Source of the DNA: an uncultured Oscillospiraceae bacterium
GTDB lineage: Bacteria; Bacillota; Clostridia; Oscillospirales; Ruminococcaceae
Length of the DNA stretch: 54,185 nt
Direction: 5' to 3'
Assembly: GCA_904396495.1 (NCBI GenBank)
Contig: CAJFOJ010000054.1
Span: 1 to 54,185 of the forward strand
The notes under the pieces are model-generated. The model was not told the origin of the DNA. It saw nothing but the letters and a program-made list of their open reading frames with translations, and made no database searches. The stretch's first letter is position 1, and each line of letters begins with the position of its first letter. Both the position numbers and the translations under genes were made by a program. Below are positions 32,297-42,458 of this stretch, one piece after another.

Positions 32297-33733
32297 TCAT
32301 TGTAAATGGCCCATCAGAAGTTCTTTCATGACGGCGGGATTTCCCTTGCCCTTGGAGGCCTTCATGCACTGGCCCACCAGGTAGCCCAAGGCGTTGGTCT
32401 TGCCGTTTTTGTAGTCCTCGATGGATTTTTGGTTGTTAGCCACAACTTCATCGACGATGGCTTTCAACGCCCCTTCGTCGGAAATCTGGCCTAAGCCCTT
32501 TGCGTCGACGATCTTCTGAGGTGCGTCGCCGGTTTTGAGCATCTCTTCAAAAACCGTTTTGCCGGTGGAGTTGGAGATGACGTTTTTCTCGACGAGCTCG
32601 ATGAGCTGGGAGAGATTCTCCGCCGGAATGTTCAGCTCGCTTAAAGGTTTATTCGTCTCGTTCATCACCCGGGAAACGTCGCCCAAAATCCAGTTGGAGG
32701 CGTTTTTGGGCTTCACTTTGCCCATTCCCACCACGCTTTCAAACAGCGCCGACTTCTCCATGTTGTCCACGATGAGGCCCGCGTCCTCTTCAGGCAGGCC
32801 GTACTCCTTCATATAGCGTATGATCTTCTTGTTGGGAAGTTCGGGGATAGTGGCCTTAATGGAAGCCAAGTAATCCTCGTCCAAAACGATGGTGGACAGG
32901 TCAGGCTCGGGGAAATACCGGTAATCCTGAGCGTCCTCCTTGCTCCGCAACAGGAAGTTGACGCCTTTTGCGTCGTCCCAGCGGCGGGTCTCCTGGGAGA
33001 TTTCTTCCCCCGCCTCCAACGCCTTGATCTGCCGGTCAGCCTCGTACTCGATGGCCCGGACGGCGCCGGAAAAGGTGTTGACGTTTTTCATTTCCACCCG
33101 GGTGCCGAAGGGCTCGCCCTTTTTGTGGACCGAGACGTTGATGTCGCAGCGGATGGAACCCTCCTGCATCTTACAGTCGGAGATTCCCAGGTATTGAAGG
33201 ATGGATTTAATGGTTTCCAGGTAAGCTTTGGCGTCTTTGGAGCCTCTCATATCCGGTTCGGAGACGATTTCAATGAGCGGCACGCCGCAGCGGTTGAAGT
33301 CGACCAGAGTGCCGGTGAAGCTGTCGTCGTGGATGAGCTTGCCGGCGTCCTCCTCGATGTGGATGCGGGTCACGCCGATGCGCTTTTCCTCCCCATCTAC
33401 CAGCACGTCCACATAGCCGTGCTCGCAGAGAGGGATGTCAAACTGGCTGATCTGGTAGGCTTTGGGCAGATCGGGGTAAAAGTAGTTTTTCCGGTCCTGC
33501 TTGGAGATGGGGTTGATGGTGCAGTTTAAGGCGTAGCCCATCTTGACGGCGTACTCCACGACCTTTTCGTTAAGGGTCGGGAGGGTGCCCGGCATCCCCA
33601 TGCAGACGGGGCAGCACTGGGTGTTTACTTCCAGGCCAAAGGCGTTTTTACAGCTGCAATAGATTTTCGACTGGGTATTCAGTTCCGCGTGGACTTCCAG
33701 GCCCACGACGGTCTCATAATCGGTGTATGCCAT
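32297..33733 (-). CDS. gatB: Asp-tRNA(Asn)/Glu-tRNA(Gln) amidotransferase subunit B
   Basis: tRNA-binding kinase/transamidase subunit of GatCAB, which converts misacylated Glu-tRNA(Gln) or Asp-tRNA(Asn) to the correct amide form. 478 residues. Starts YETVVGLEVHAELNTQSKIYCSC with zinc cysteines that continue in CCPVCMGMPGTLPTLN. KQDRKNYFYPDLPKAYQISQ is the family signature. The C-terminal YqeY-like tail domain binds tRNA. ATG with AGGAGG upstream, 21 bases after gatA. Confidence 0.97.
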   Translation of the reverse strand: MAYTDYETVVGLEVHAELNTQSKIYCSCKNAFGLEVNTQCCPVCMGMPGTLPTLNEKVVEYAVKMGYALNCTINPISKQDRKNYFYPDLPKAYQISQFDIPLCEHGYVDVLVDGEEKRIGVTRIHIEEDAGKLIHDDSFTGTLVDFNRCGVPLIEIVSEPDMRGSKDAKAYLETIKSILQYLGISDCKMQEGSIRCDINVSVHKKGEPFGTRVEMKNVNTFSGAVRAIEYEADRQIKALEAGEEISQETRRWDDAKGVNFLLRSKEDAQDYRYFPEPDLSTIVLDEDYLASIKATIPELPNKKIIRYMKEYGLPEEDAGLIVDNMEKSALFESVVGMGKVKPKNASNWILGDVSRVMNETNKPLSELNIPAENLSQLIELVEKNVISNSTGKTVFEEMLKTGDAPQKIVDAKGLGQISDEGALKAIVDEVVANNQKSIEDYKNGKTNALGYLVGQCMKASKGKGNPAVMKELLMGHLQ

Positions 33734-33754
33734 GATGTTGTTCCTCCTACTTCC

Positions 33755-35218
33755 CTATTGTAACGTCGCCGACAGGTCAAACCCGCCCACAAGCTGTTCG
33801 TAACAGTTCGCTGTGTCAAAAAGGGTTTGTTCGCTGAACTTGGAGCCGATGAGCTGGCATCCGATGGGCATCTTCTTTTGGTCGAAGCCGCAGGGCATGC
33901 TGATGGCCGGGAGTCCCGCGATGTTGATCATGACGGTGAGAAGGTCGTTCATGTACATCTTGATCGGGTCGCTGACGTTTTCCCCAATTTTGAAGGCGGT
34001 GTCGGGGGTGGTGGGGGTCAAAAGCAGGTCGCACTGGGTAAAGGCGTCGGCGTACTGCTGCTGGATGAGCTGCTGGGTGAACTTCGCCTTTTTGTAGTAG
34101 GCGTCGTAGTAACCGGAGGACAACACGTAGGTTCCCAGCATGATGCGGCGCTTGACCTCGTCGCCGAAGCCCTCGCTGCGGGTGTTTTCGTAAAGTTCTT
34201 CCAGGTTTGCATAATTTGGGCTCCGGTAGCCGTATTTTACCCCGTCGAACCGGGCCAGGTTGGAGGAAGCCTCCGCCGACGCGATGATGTAATAGGCAGA
34301 AAGAGCGTAATCAGTGCTGGGCAGGGATACTTCAACCAACGTCGCCCCCAGCTTTTCGTACTCTTTGGCCACTTTCATGACTGCCTCTTTGACATCGGCG
34401 GTGACGCCTTCGGCAAAATACTCCTTGGGAAGGCCGATTTTAAGGCTCTTTACGTCGGATTTGAGATTTTTCGTAAAATCCGGGTATTCTCTCGAAACAG
34501 TGGTGGTGTCCATGGGGTCTTTGCCGCAGATAGCCGAATAAGTCAAAGCCAAATCCTTGACGCTGCGGCCCATGGGCCCGATCTGGTCGAGGGAGGAGGC
34601 GAAAGCCACCAGTCCGTACCGGGAAACCGAACCGTAGGTGGGTTTGAGTCCCACCACGCCGCAGTAGGCCGCCGGCTGCCGGATGGAGCCTCCTGTGTCG
34701 GAGCCCAAGGTGACGACTGCTTCCCCAGCTGCCACTGCCGCGGCGCTTCCGCCGGAGGAGCCGCCGGGAACATAGTCGGTGTTGTAGGGGTTTCTGGTCT
34801 TTTGGAAGGCGGAATTTTCAGTGGAGGAGCCCATGGCGAACTCGTCCATGTTGAGCTTTCCTAAGTATACGCAGTCGGTTTGATTGAGCTTTTCAATAAC
34901 CGTGGCGTTATAAGGGGGAACAAAATTTTCCAGCATCCTGGACGCGCAGGTAGCGGGCATCCCTTTTAAACAGATATTGTCCTTGACGCCGATGGGGATA
35001 CCTGCCAACGGGTGAAGATCCTCCCCTTTTAACCGGCGGTCGTCCACCTCCTGTGCCTTTTGCAAAGCCCCTTCTTTGTCCACCGACAGGTAGGCTTTGA
35101 TTTGATCCTCCTTGGCGTCGATCCGTCCGAGGACGGATTTTGTCAGCTCCACGCTGGAGCACTCTTTATTTTGGAGCATCTGAGAAAGCTCAGACGCCTG
35201 AAGCTTGTAAAGTTCCAT
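33755..35218 (-). CDS. gatA: Asp-tRNA(Asn)/Glu-tRNA(Gln) amidotransferase subunit A
   Basis: Glutaminase subunit of GatCAB that releases ammonia from glutamine. 487 residues. Amidase-signature catalytic triad is visible: Lys in GIPIGVKDNICLKG, and the two serines in VPGGSSGGSAAAVAAG and LGSDTGGSIRQPAAYCG. ATG with GGAAAGG upstream, 25 bases after gatC. Confidence 0.97.
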   Translation of the reverse strand: MELYKLQASELSQMLQNKECSSVELTKSVLGRIDAKEDQIKAYLSVDKEGALQKAQEVDDRRLKGEDLHPLAGIPIGVKDNICLKGMPATCASRMLENFVPPYNATVIEKLNQTDCVYLGKLNMDEFAMGSSTENSAFQKTRNPYNTDYVPGGSSGGSAAAVAAGEAVVTLGSDTGGSIRQPAAYCGVVGLKPTYGSVSRYGLVAFASSLDQIGPMGRSVKDLALTYSAICGKDPMDTTTVSREYPDFTKNLKSDVKSLKIGLPKEYFAEGVTADVKEAVMKVAKEYEKLGATLVEVSLPSTDYALSAYYIIASAEASSNLARFDGVKYGYRSPNYANLEELYENTRSEGFGDEVKRRIMLGTYVLSSGYYDAYYKKAKFTQQLIQQQYADAFTQCDLLLTPTTPDTAFKIGENVSDPIKMYMNDLLTVMINIAGLPAISMPCGFDQKKMPIGCQLIGSKFSEQTLFDTANCYEQLVGGFDLSATLQ

Positions 35219-35243
35219 ATTTTTGCTTGTCCTTTCCTCTGAA

Positions 35244-35513
35244 TTAGTCCACGACCTTGGGCACCACGATACAGCCCGCCTGGACCTCCGGGGCGTTTTT
35301 CAAAAGCTCGTCCCGGGTAAATTTCTTTTCGGGGACGTCTTTTCGCATCTTCATAGGGTTGTCCGGGTCGATCAAAGGGCCGGACGCATCGATGTCGGGG
35401 AGTTTTTCCACCATGGCGACGATGTTTTCCATCTCTTTTTGGAATTTTGCCTCTTCTTCCGGCGAAAATTTGAGCTTTGAGAGCTTCGCCAGCCGTTTCA
35501 TGTCGATTTTCAT
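35244..35513 (-). CDS. gatC: Asp-tRNA(Asn)/Glu-tRNA(Gln) amidotransferase subunit C
   Basis: Small subunit that holds GatA and GatB together. About 89 residues. It matches GatC through MKIDMKRLAKLSKLKFSPEE, then the belt segment VEKLPDIDASG and DPDNPMKMRKD. Start ATG 35513 gives the family N-terminus; ATG 35525 touches AAAGGA. First gene of gatCAB. Confidence 0.93.
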   Translation of the reverse strand: MKIDMKRLAKLSKLKFSPEEEAKFQKEMENIVAMVEKLPDIDASGPLIDPDNPMKMRKDVPEKKFTRDELLKNAPEVQAGCIVVPKVVD

Positions 35514-35642
35514 CCTGAGATTCATTCCTTTCTGGGAAAAATGGCCGCTACAGACAAAAACAGGCGATTTTACAGCCTCCCTTTATCTGCAACCTCCAAA
35601 TTGAACTTTATTATGTATGGACGCGGATGTGCGTCCGAAGCT

Positions 35643-37619
<1,977 letters not shown>

Positions 37620-37757
37620 TTATAAAACCATCCTTAATATTAAACTCAGCATACTTAATCAGTATACCACATTTTTTTCCAATTCGGTAGTGCCAAGGGA
37701 AATTTTTGCAAATAATTAAAAGACTACTGGAAACTAGCGGCTATTCTATCAATTTAC

Positions 37758-37786
37758 TTGCAATACAAAAGGCTTTTCGCTATAAT
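37758..37786 (+). promoter_or_regulatory. Sigma-A promoter of the glycosyltransferase gene
   Basis: TTGCAA (37758-37763), a 17-nt spacer and consensus TATAAT (37781-37786). Start near 37793, about 75 nt before the coding start, which supports ATG 37868 over the longer frame opening at 37706. Confidence 0.75.
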
Positions 37787-37867
37787 TATTTTGTGTTGTT
37801 ATGTCCTCAGGACGGATTTTTTCACAAGGACACCATCAGACAACTCATGGAAAGGATGTTACCCACA

Positions 37868-39094
37868 ATGAAAGTTGCACTTTTCGCCGAGACCTATCTT
37901 CCTTATATCAATGGCGTCGTCACTCATGTCAAACTCCTAAAGGAAGGGCTTGAAAAACTGGGACACGAGGTTTTAGTCGTTACCGCCGACCCGAAAACCC
38001 ATCGCCACTACATCCAAAACGGGGTGCTCCACTGCCCGGCCAAGGCTTTCAAACGGTTTTACGACTACGGGATCGCCATGCCCTTAAGCCACAAGCGCCT
38101 CAAGATGATCGCGGATTTTGACCCGGATATCATCCATCTCCATCAGGAGTTCAGCATCGGCATTTCAGCGGCCCATATCGCCAAAAAGCTAAATAAGCCC
38201 CTGGTTTACACACTCCACACCATGTATGACGACTACATCTACTATGTGGCGCCAAAACCGCTGATCCCCTTTGTCACAAAGCTCTCCCACCAGTATTTCA
38301 GGCTGTTCGCCAAACGGGCTAACGCCATCACAGGCCCTTCGAAAAAATGCGATGAATACATCAAAAACGACTGCAAAATGGACAAAGACGTGGTGGTCAT
38401 TCCCAATCCCGTGGAGCTTGACAAATTCGCTCCGGAAAACATCACCGAAGAAGATAAACGCGCCTTCCGGCACAAGTACGGCATCCAGGACGATGAGATG
38501 GCTGTCTGCTTCTGCGGCAGAATCGGGAAGGAAAAAAGCGTCGACGTGGTTTTGGATTACTGGGCGGCTAAAATCCACCCGGAGGATAAGATGAAGCTCG
38601 TCATCATCGGAGATGGCCCCTGCCGCCCCGAACTGGAGCAGCAGGCGAAGGATTTGGGTATCGCCGATATGGTTGTTTTCACCGGCGCTGTGCCCAACGC
38701 CGAGCTTCCCCCTTATTACGCCGCCTGCAACATTTATATTACCGCCTCTTTGTCGGATACCAACTCCATTTCCATGCTGGAAGCCATGGCAACCGGTCTG
38801 CCGGTGCTTCAGCGGTTTGACAAGTTAAATCAGGGACAGGTGAGAAACGGCGTCAACGGCTATATCTTCTTCGACGCCGACGACATGTACCGGGAGCTGA
38901 AGGAATTCCAGAAAAAATCCCCTCAGGAGGTGGAGCGCCTCCGCAGTTCGGTGCGGGAAAGCGTCAAGCAGGCTGGCAGCGAAAACTTGGCAAATTACCT
39001 GCTTGGTGTATATAATACCGTCTTTGGGGAGACCCCCAACCACCTGATCGACCGCCCACACAGAAAAGCGAAAGTCTATGTCCGGCGGAAATAG
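37868..39094 (+). CDS. GT4-family glycosyltransferase
   Basis: Retaining GT-B glycosyltransferase of 408 residues. Starts MKVALFAETYLPYINGVVTH, with the glycine-poor nucleotide-loop region common in GT4. It has IIHLHQEFSIGISAAHIAKK, the linker segment PNPVELDKF, GRIGKEKSVDVVLDYW, and the C-terminal E-x7-E element in LSDTNSISMLEAMATGLPV (here S-x-S-M-L-E). Related clostridial proteins are lipid or cell-wall glucosyltransferases; the acceptor cannot be decided. AAAGGATG 11 nt upstream; monocistronic with its own promoter and terminator. Confidence 0.88.
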   Translation: MKVALFAETYLPYINGVVTHVKLLKEGLEKLGHEVLVVTADPKTHRHYIQNGVLHCPAKAFKRFYDYGIAMPLSHKRLKMIADFDPDIIHLHQEFSIGISAAHIAKKLNKPLVYTLHTMYDDYIYYVAPKPLIPFVTKLSHQYFRLFAKRANAITGPSKKCDEYIKNDCKMDKDVVVIPNPVELDKFAPENITEEDKRAFRHKYGIQDDEMAVCFCGRIGKEKSVDVVLDYWAAKIHPEDKMKLVIIGDGPCRPELEQQAKDLGIADMVVFTGAVPNAELPPYYAACNIYITASLSDTNSISMLEAMATGLPVLQRFDKLNQGQVRNGVNGYIFFDADDMYRELKEFQKKSPQEVERLRSSVRESVKQAGSENLANYLLGVYNTVFGETPNHLIDRPHRKAKVYVRRK

Positions 39095-39154
39095 CAGAAA
39101 TATCATATGTAAAGCGATAAGCTTTACAATAAAAAATTAATCGATAGAATTGTG

Positions 39155-39182
39155 ACAAAAGGCCAATTTCGTGGCCTTTTGT
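39155..39182. terminator. Terminator after the glycosyltransferase
   Basis: ACAAAAGGCCA and TGGCCTTTTGT form an 11-bp stem with a 6-nt loop. The T run is inside the stem, so read-through into the oxidoreductase gene is likely. Confidence 0.65.
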
Positions 39183-39221
39183 ACTGTCAGGAAAAATCAA
39201 TAAACAAAAGGAAGGTTTTCC

Positions 39222-40607
39222 ATGAACATCAAATCTCATTATGACGTAGCCATCATTGGCGGTGGCATCGGCGGCATTATGACCGCTTACAGGCTGTCCG
39301 CCCAGAATCCTGAATTGAAGGTCTGCATCATCGAAAAAGGCCACTCCATCAAGGAACGCATCTGCCCCATTGTCACGAAAAAAGTGGACAAGTGCATCAA
39401 ATGCAAATCCTGTGCCATCATGGAAGGAATGGCAGGCGCCGGGGCCTTCTCAGACGGCAAATACGTCATCTCCACCGAGTACGGCGGCTGGCTCACCGAT
39501 TTCCTCCCGCCGGAGGTGGTCATCGACTACATTGAGCAGGCGGATAAAATCCTCGTCTCCTTCGGCGCCACCACCGAACGGTTTATGCCCAACAACGAGC
39601 TGAAAAAGCTCTGTCTCGAACACGACCTTCACATGAGCCAGGCCCAGCTCAAACACCTGGGTACCGACGCCAACTTCGACACCATGCGCAAACTCATCGA
39701 GTCGATGGAAGACAAGGTGGACATTATCGTCAACACCGAAGTGACAGACGTCCACAAGGAATCCCACAAAATTTTCTACACCGTCTCCGGCAAACAGCCG
39801 GGCGAGATGACTGCTGACAAAATTATTTTTGCCGTGGGCCGGGCGGGCAGCCGGTTCTTTTCTAAATGGTGCGCTGAAAACAAAATTCCTTTGGAAAACA
39901 ACCAGGTGGATATTGGCGTTCGGGTAGAGCTCCCTTCCATCATCTGGGAGGACTTCTCAAAAAAAATTTACGAGCCGAAAATCTGGTACCGCTCTAAACT
40001 TTACGGCGACGTAACCCGGATGTTCTGCTTCAACGAGCGTGGCCAGGTGGTCACCGAAAACACCGCCGGGGTTTTAACCGTCAACGGCCACTCCTACCGG
40101 GACGAAAGCCGCAAAACTACAAATTCCAATTTCGCCCTTCTCTCAACCATTCGGTTTACCCAACCCTTTAAAGAACCCATCGAATACGCCCGCCATGTGG
40201 CCAGCCTCGCCAACCTCATCAGCGGGGGCAGCGTTATGGTGCAGCGCCTAGGCGACCTGGAAAACGGCCGTCGCACCGACGAAAAGCGTCTCCAGCAATC
40301 CACCACCCGCCCCACTTTAAACGCGGTCGCCGGAGATTTAAGCCTTTGCCTGCCCAAACGGCAGCTTGATAACATTGTCGAGACCCTCCACGCCTTGGAC
40401 AAAATTGCCCCCGGTACCGCCAATTACGATACCCTGCTCTACGGTATCGAGTGCAAATACTACTCCGCTCGCCCCAACTGCGAAAACTTTGAAATTTGCG
40501 GCGCCAAAGGGCTTTACGCCATCGGCGATGGCGCAGGATTTACAAGGTCCCTCTCCCAGGCGGCGGCAAACGGGCTATTCGTTGCTGATTTGCTGCTGCA
40601 AAAATAA
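39222..40607 (+). CDS. FAD-dependent oxidoreductase (COG2509-like)
   Basis: 461-residue flavoprotein. The dinucleotide-binding motif is DVAIIGGGIGGIMTAYRLS at residues 8-26. A short cysteine cluster, CIKCKSCAIMEG, follows near 62-70, and IFAVGRAGSRFFSKW closes the FAD domain. The C-terminal GLYAIGDGAGFTRSLSQAAANG is the second FAD site. The family is described only as an uncharacterised FAD-dependent dehydrogenase; the three cysteines could be redox active or bind metal. ATG with AAGGAAGG upstream. Confidence 0.82.
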   Translation: MNIKSHYDVAIIGGGIGGIMTAYRLSAQNPELKVCIIEKGHSIKERICPIVTKKVDKCIKCKSCAIMEGMAGAGAFSDGKYVISTEYGGWLTDFLPPEVVIDYIEQADKILVSFGATTERFMPNNELKKLCLEHDLHMSQAQLKHLGTDANFDTMRKLIESMEDKVDIIVNTEVTDVHKESHKIFYTVSGKQPGEMTADKIIFAVGRAGSRFFSKWCAENKIPLENNQVDIGVRVELPSIIWEDFSKKIYEPKIWYRSKLYGDVTRMFCFNERGQVVTENTAGVLTVNGHSYRDESRKTTNSNFALLSTIRFTQPFKEPIEYARHVASLANLISGGSVMVQRLGDLENGRRTDEKRLQQSTTRPTLNAVAGDLSLCLPKRQLDNIVETLHALDKIAPGTANYDTLLYGIECKYYSARPNCENFEICGAKGLYAIGDGAGFTRSLSQAAANGLFVADLLLQK

Positions 40608-40623
40608 TGTGCCGAGAGTATCC

Positions 40624-40662
40624 TCCCCCTTTTCCCGATCTCCGTGGAAAGGGGTATTTTTT
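40624..40662 (+). terminator. Terminator of the FAD oxidoreductase gene
   Basis: CCCCTTTTCC pairs, with one bulge, with GGAAAGGGG, followed by TATTTTTT. Confidence 0.75.
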
Positions 40663-40677
40663 AAGCTTTATTTGAAA

Positions 40678-40704
40678 TTAGCACTCTTTTGATTAGAGTG
40701 CTAA
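40678..40704. promoter_or_regulatory. CIRCE element (HrcA operator)
   Basis: TTAGCACTC, nine bases, GAGTGCTAA, an exact match to the known CIRCE consensus. It lies upstream of the hsp20 gene, about 28 bases before its best -35 box, rather than inside the leader where CIRCE usually sits. Confidence 0.95.
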
Positions 40705-40732
40705 TTTTCATAAATTAGTTACAAATGAACTG

Positions 40733-40760
40733 TTGTTTTTTAATAATTCTAAACTATACT
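40733..40760 (+). promoter_or_regulatory. Sigma-A promoter of hsp20
   Basis: TTGTTT (40733-40738), a 16-nt spacer and TATACT (40755-40760). Start near 40767, giving a leader of about 140 nt with a GC stem (40803-40835) and an upstream stretch complementary to the ribosome binding site. Confidence 0.65.
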
Positions 40761-40906
40761 ATAGATGTTGAAAGAAAAAGAGCTTCAACAAAGAATAGAA
40801 AAGCCCCGCAAAGGGACTTTGGAAAGAAGGCGGGCAAAGGATAACCTATATCCTCATTCCCATCAAACAAAAAAACAAACGCAAAGTTTTATAAGGAGGT
40901 ATTTGT

Positions 40907-41335
40907 ATGTTTGATCTGATTCCGTTTGACCGTAAACAACATGATTTGTTCGACTATTTTGACCGCTTTGAAAAGAATTTCTTCGATGGTTTCGGAAAGG
41001 ACTTTTCCGCATTTCGGACCGATATCGTGGAAAAAGACGATAAATACGTCCTTCAGGCGGAGCTTCCCGGCTTCCAAAAAGAAGATATCAAGGTCAGCAT
41101 CGATGGGAATAATTTAACTATCCGTGCTGAACACAACGAAGAAAAAGATGAAAAAGATGAGAAGAAAAACTTCGTCCGCAAAGAGCGCCGTTATGGTTCC
41201 TTTGCGAGAAGCTTCGACATCACCGGCATCAAAGCCGATGGTATTTCCGCTCAGTACCAAAATGGTATCTTAGAGTTGGATTTGCCGAAAGAAACCCCCA
41301 AAAAGCTGGAAAGCCATACTGTCGAAGTGAAATAA
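40907..41335 (+). CDS. Small heat-shock protein (Hsp20/alpha-crystallin)
   Basis: ATP-independent holdase of 142 residues. The alpha-crystallin domain runs from about residue 40 (FRTDIVEKDDKYVLQAELPG) through DIKVSIDGNNLTIRAEHNEE to the conserved GILELDLPKETPK. A short acidic/Lys-rich insert (about 75-88) lies in the loop. ATG with AAGGAGG 8 nt upstream. CIRCE control indicates heat induction via HrcA; neither hrcA nor groESL is in the window. Confidence 0.95.
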   Translation: MFDLIPFDRKQHDLFDYFDRFEKNFFDGFGKDFSAFRTDIVEKDDKYVLQAELPGFQKEDIKVSIDGNNLTIRAEHNEEKDEKDEKKNFVRKERRYGSFARSFDITGIKADGISAQYQNGILELDLPKETPKKLESHTVEVK

Positions 41336-41398
41336 TCTTTGAAAGACCTCGGAAGGTGAGCCCCATGTGGAATCGATAAAAGCGGTTTTGACTGCTGG

Positions 41399-41435
41399 AA
41401 TACGGTCTGCCATATAAATTATGGCAGACCGTATT
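41399..41435 (+). terminator. Terminator of hsp20
   Basis: A 16-bp perfect stem with outer arm AATACGGTCTGCC and a 5-nt loop, followed by TGTTATTTTT. Confidence 0.88.
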
Positions 41436-41484
41436 TGTTATTTTTACACAAAAATATTCACTTATGTTAATAAATTATGTATTA

Positions 41485-41513
41485 TTGCAATATAGATAAC
41501 TGTGTGTTATACT
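41485..41513 (+). promoter_or_regulatory. Sigma-A promoter of the SIS-domain gene
   Basis: TTGCAA (41485-41490), a 17-nt spacer and TATACT (41508-41513). The start would be near 41520, so the leader is only about 20 nt long. Confidence 0.75.
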
Positions 41514-41539
41514 GTGGGTGACAACAGAAAGGAGGATTC

Positions 41540-42283
41540 ATGTATTCAAAGCAGTATATTGATCAATTAATCCAAAAACTCAGCGAATTAGAGCAGCGTT
41601 GCTTGAATGAAATCAATGAGAGTGCTCAAATGGTGTTTGACACTGTGCAAAATGGTCATCGGGTTTACTTTTTTGGTTGTACTCATGCGGGGATTCTATC
41701 CCAGGAGTCTTTTTACCGGACAGGTGGATTGGCCATCATCAATCCCATCTTCCCACCCGGCTTAAATGTGCAGGATACGCCGATTAGTATTACCTCTGAA
41801 TTGGAGAGGGTCAACGGTTACGGAACTATTATCGCGGAACAATCCGGTATCCAAGAGGGAGACCTTTTGTTTATTCATTCGGTTTCCGGCCGCAATAGTG
41901 TCCCGATTGATCTGGCTCAGGCCGCAAAGGAGAAGGGAGTAACGGTAATCGGTATTACCAGTATGGCGTACAGTTCCTGTTCCCAGTCCCGGCATCCATC
42001 GGGAAAGCGGCTGTTTGAGGTTTGTGATCTGGTGATTGACGATGTCTGTCCCTTTGGAGACGCTTTAATCCAGTTGGAGACTTCTGGCGTCAAAGTATCG
42101 CCCGGTTCCACTGTATTGGGAGTTGCTATCCTCAACGCCATCGTGGCGCAGGCGGCGGGGCTTTTTGACGAAAAGGGTGTGCTTCCCCCTACCTATCAAA
42201 GCGTCAACGTCGACAAAGGCGATGAATACAATCGAAGGGTTTTCGAAACCTACAAAGAACAAATCGGTTACAAAATGCGATAA
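41540..42283 (+). CDS. SIS-domain sugar-phosphate-binding protein
   Basis: 247-residue protein with a sugar isomerase (SIS) fold, resembling COG4821-type phosphosugar-binding proteins. An N-terminal helical pair is followed by NGHRVYFFGCTHAGILSQESFYRTGG, GDLLFIHSVSGRNSVPIDLAQAAKEKGVTVIGITS, and DVCPFGDALI near the C-terminus. It may isomerise or bind an amino-sugar or ketose phosphate. ATG with AAAGGAGG upstream. First gene of the carbohydrate locus, ahead of the GntR regulator. Confidence 0.82.
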   Translation: MYSKQYIDQLIQKLSELEQRCLNEINESAQMVFDTVQNGHRVYFFGCTHAGILSQESFYRTGGLAIINPIFPPGLNVQDTPISITSELERVNGYGTIIAEQSGIQEGDLLFIHSVSGRNSVPIDLAQAAKEKGVTVIGITSMAYSSCSQSRHPSGKRLFEVCDLVIDDVCPFGDALIQLETSGVKVSPGSTVLGVAILNAIVAQAAGLFDEKGVLPPTYQSVNVDKGDEYNRRVFETYKEQIGYKMR

Positions 42284-42295
42284 TTTCTGTTAGAC

Positions 42296-42323
42296 AAACT
42301 GGTATATATATCTATACCAGTTT
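42296..42323. promoter_or_regulatory. Palindrome after the SIS gene, possible GntR site
   Basis: AAACTGGTATA and TATACCAGTTT are exact complements separated by 6 nt. The half-site GGTATA is shared with the operator at 42410-42441. A weak terminator of the SIS gene is the alternative, but no T tract follows. Confidence 0.5.
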
Positions 42324-42409
42324 AGTAACCGGCTAACTTAGAAATTTCAGGAAAATCCGTTTTCAATGGAGGGTATCCCCCTAGTAAGCGGCAAAAAGGT
42401 TGTACGACT

Positions 42410-42441
42410 GGTATAGACGACATACTCTTTTGGTCTATACC
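42410..42441. promoter_or_regulatory. GntR-type operator pair in front of gntR
   Basis: GGTATAGAC (42410-42418) is inverted as GTCTATACC (42433-42441). The right site, GGTCTATACC, also fits by itself the GGTnTAnACC form known for NagR/YvoA-type regulators. It ends 4 nt before the gntR ribosome binding site, so binding would block or repress the gene: likely autoregulation. Confidence 0.65.
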
Positions 42442-42458
42442 TGTGAAAGGAGCTACTC

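Noticed and set aside
33827..34864. 345-codon plus-strand frame
   Set aside because: Entirely antisense to gatA, whose family motifs are unmistakable; the long open frame is a codon-bias shadow.
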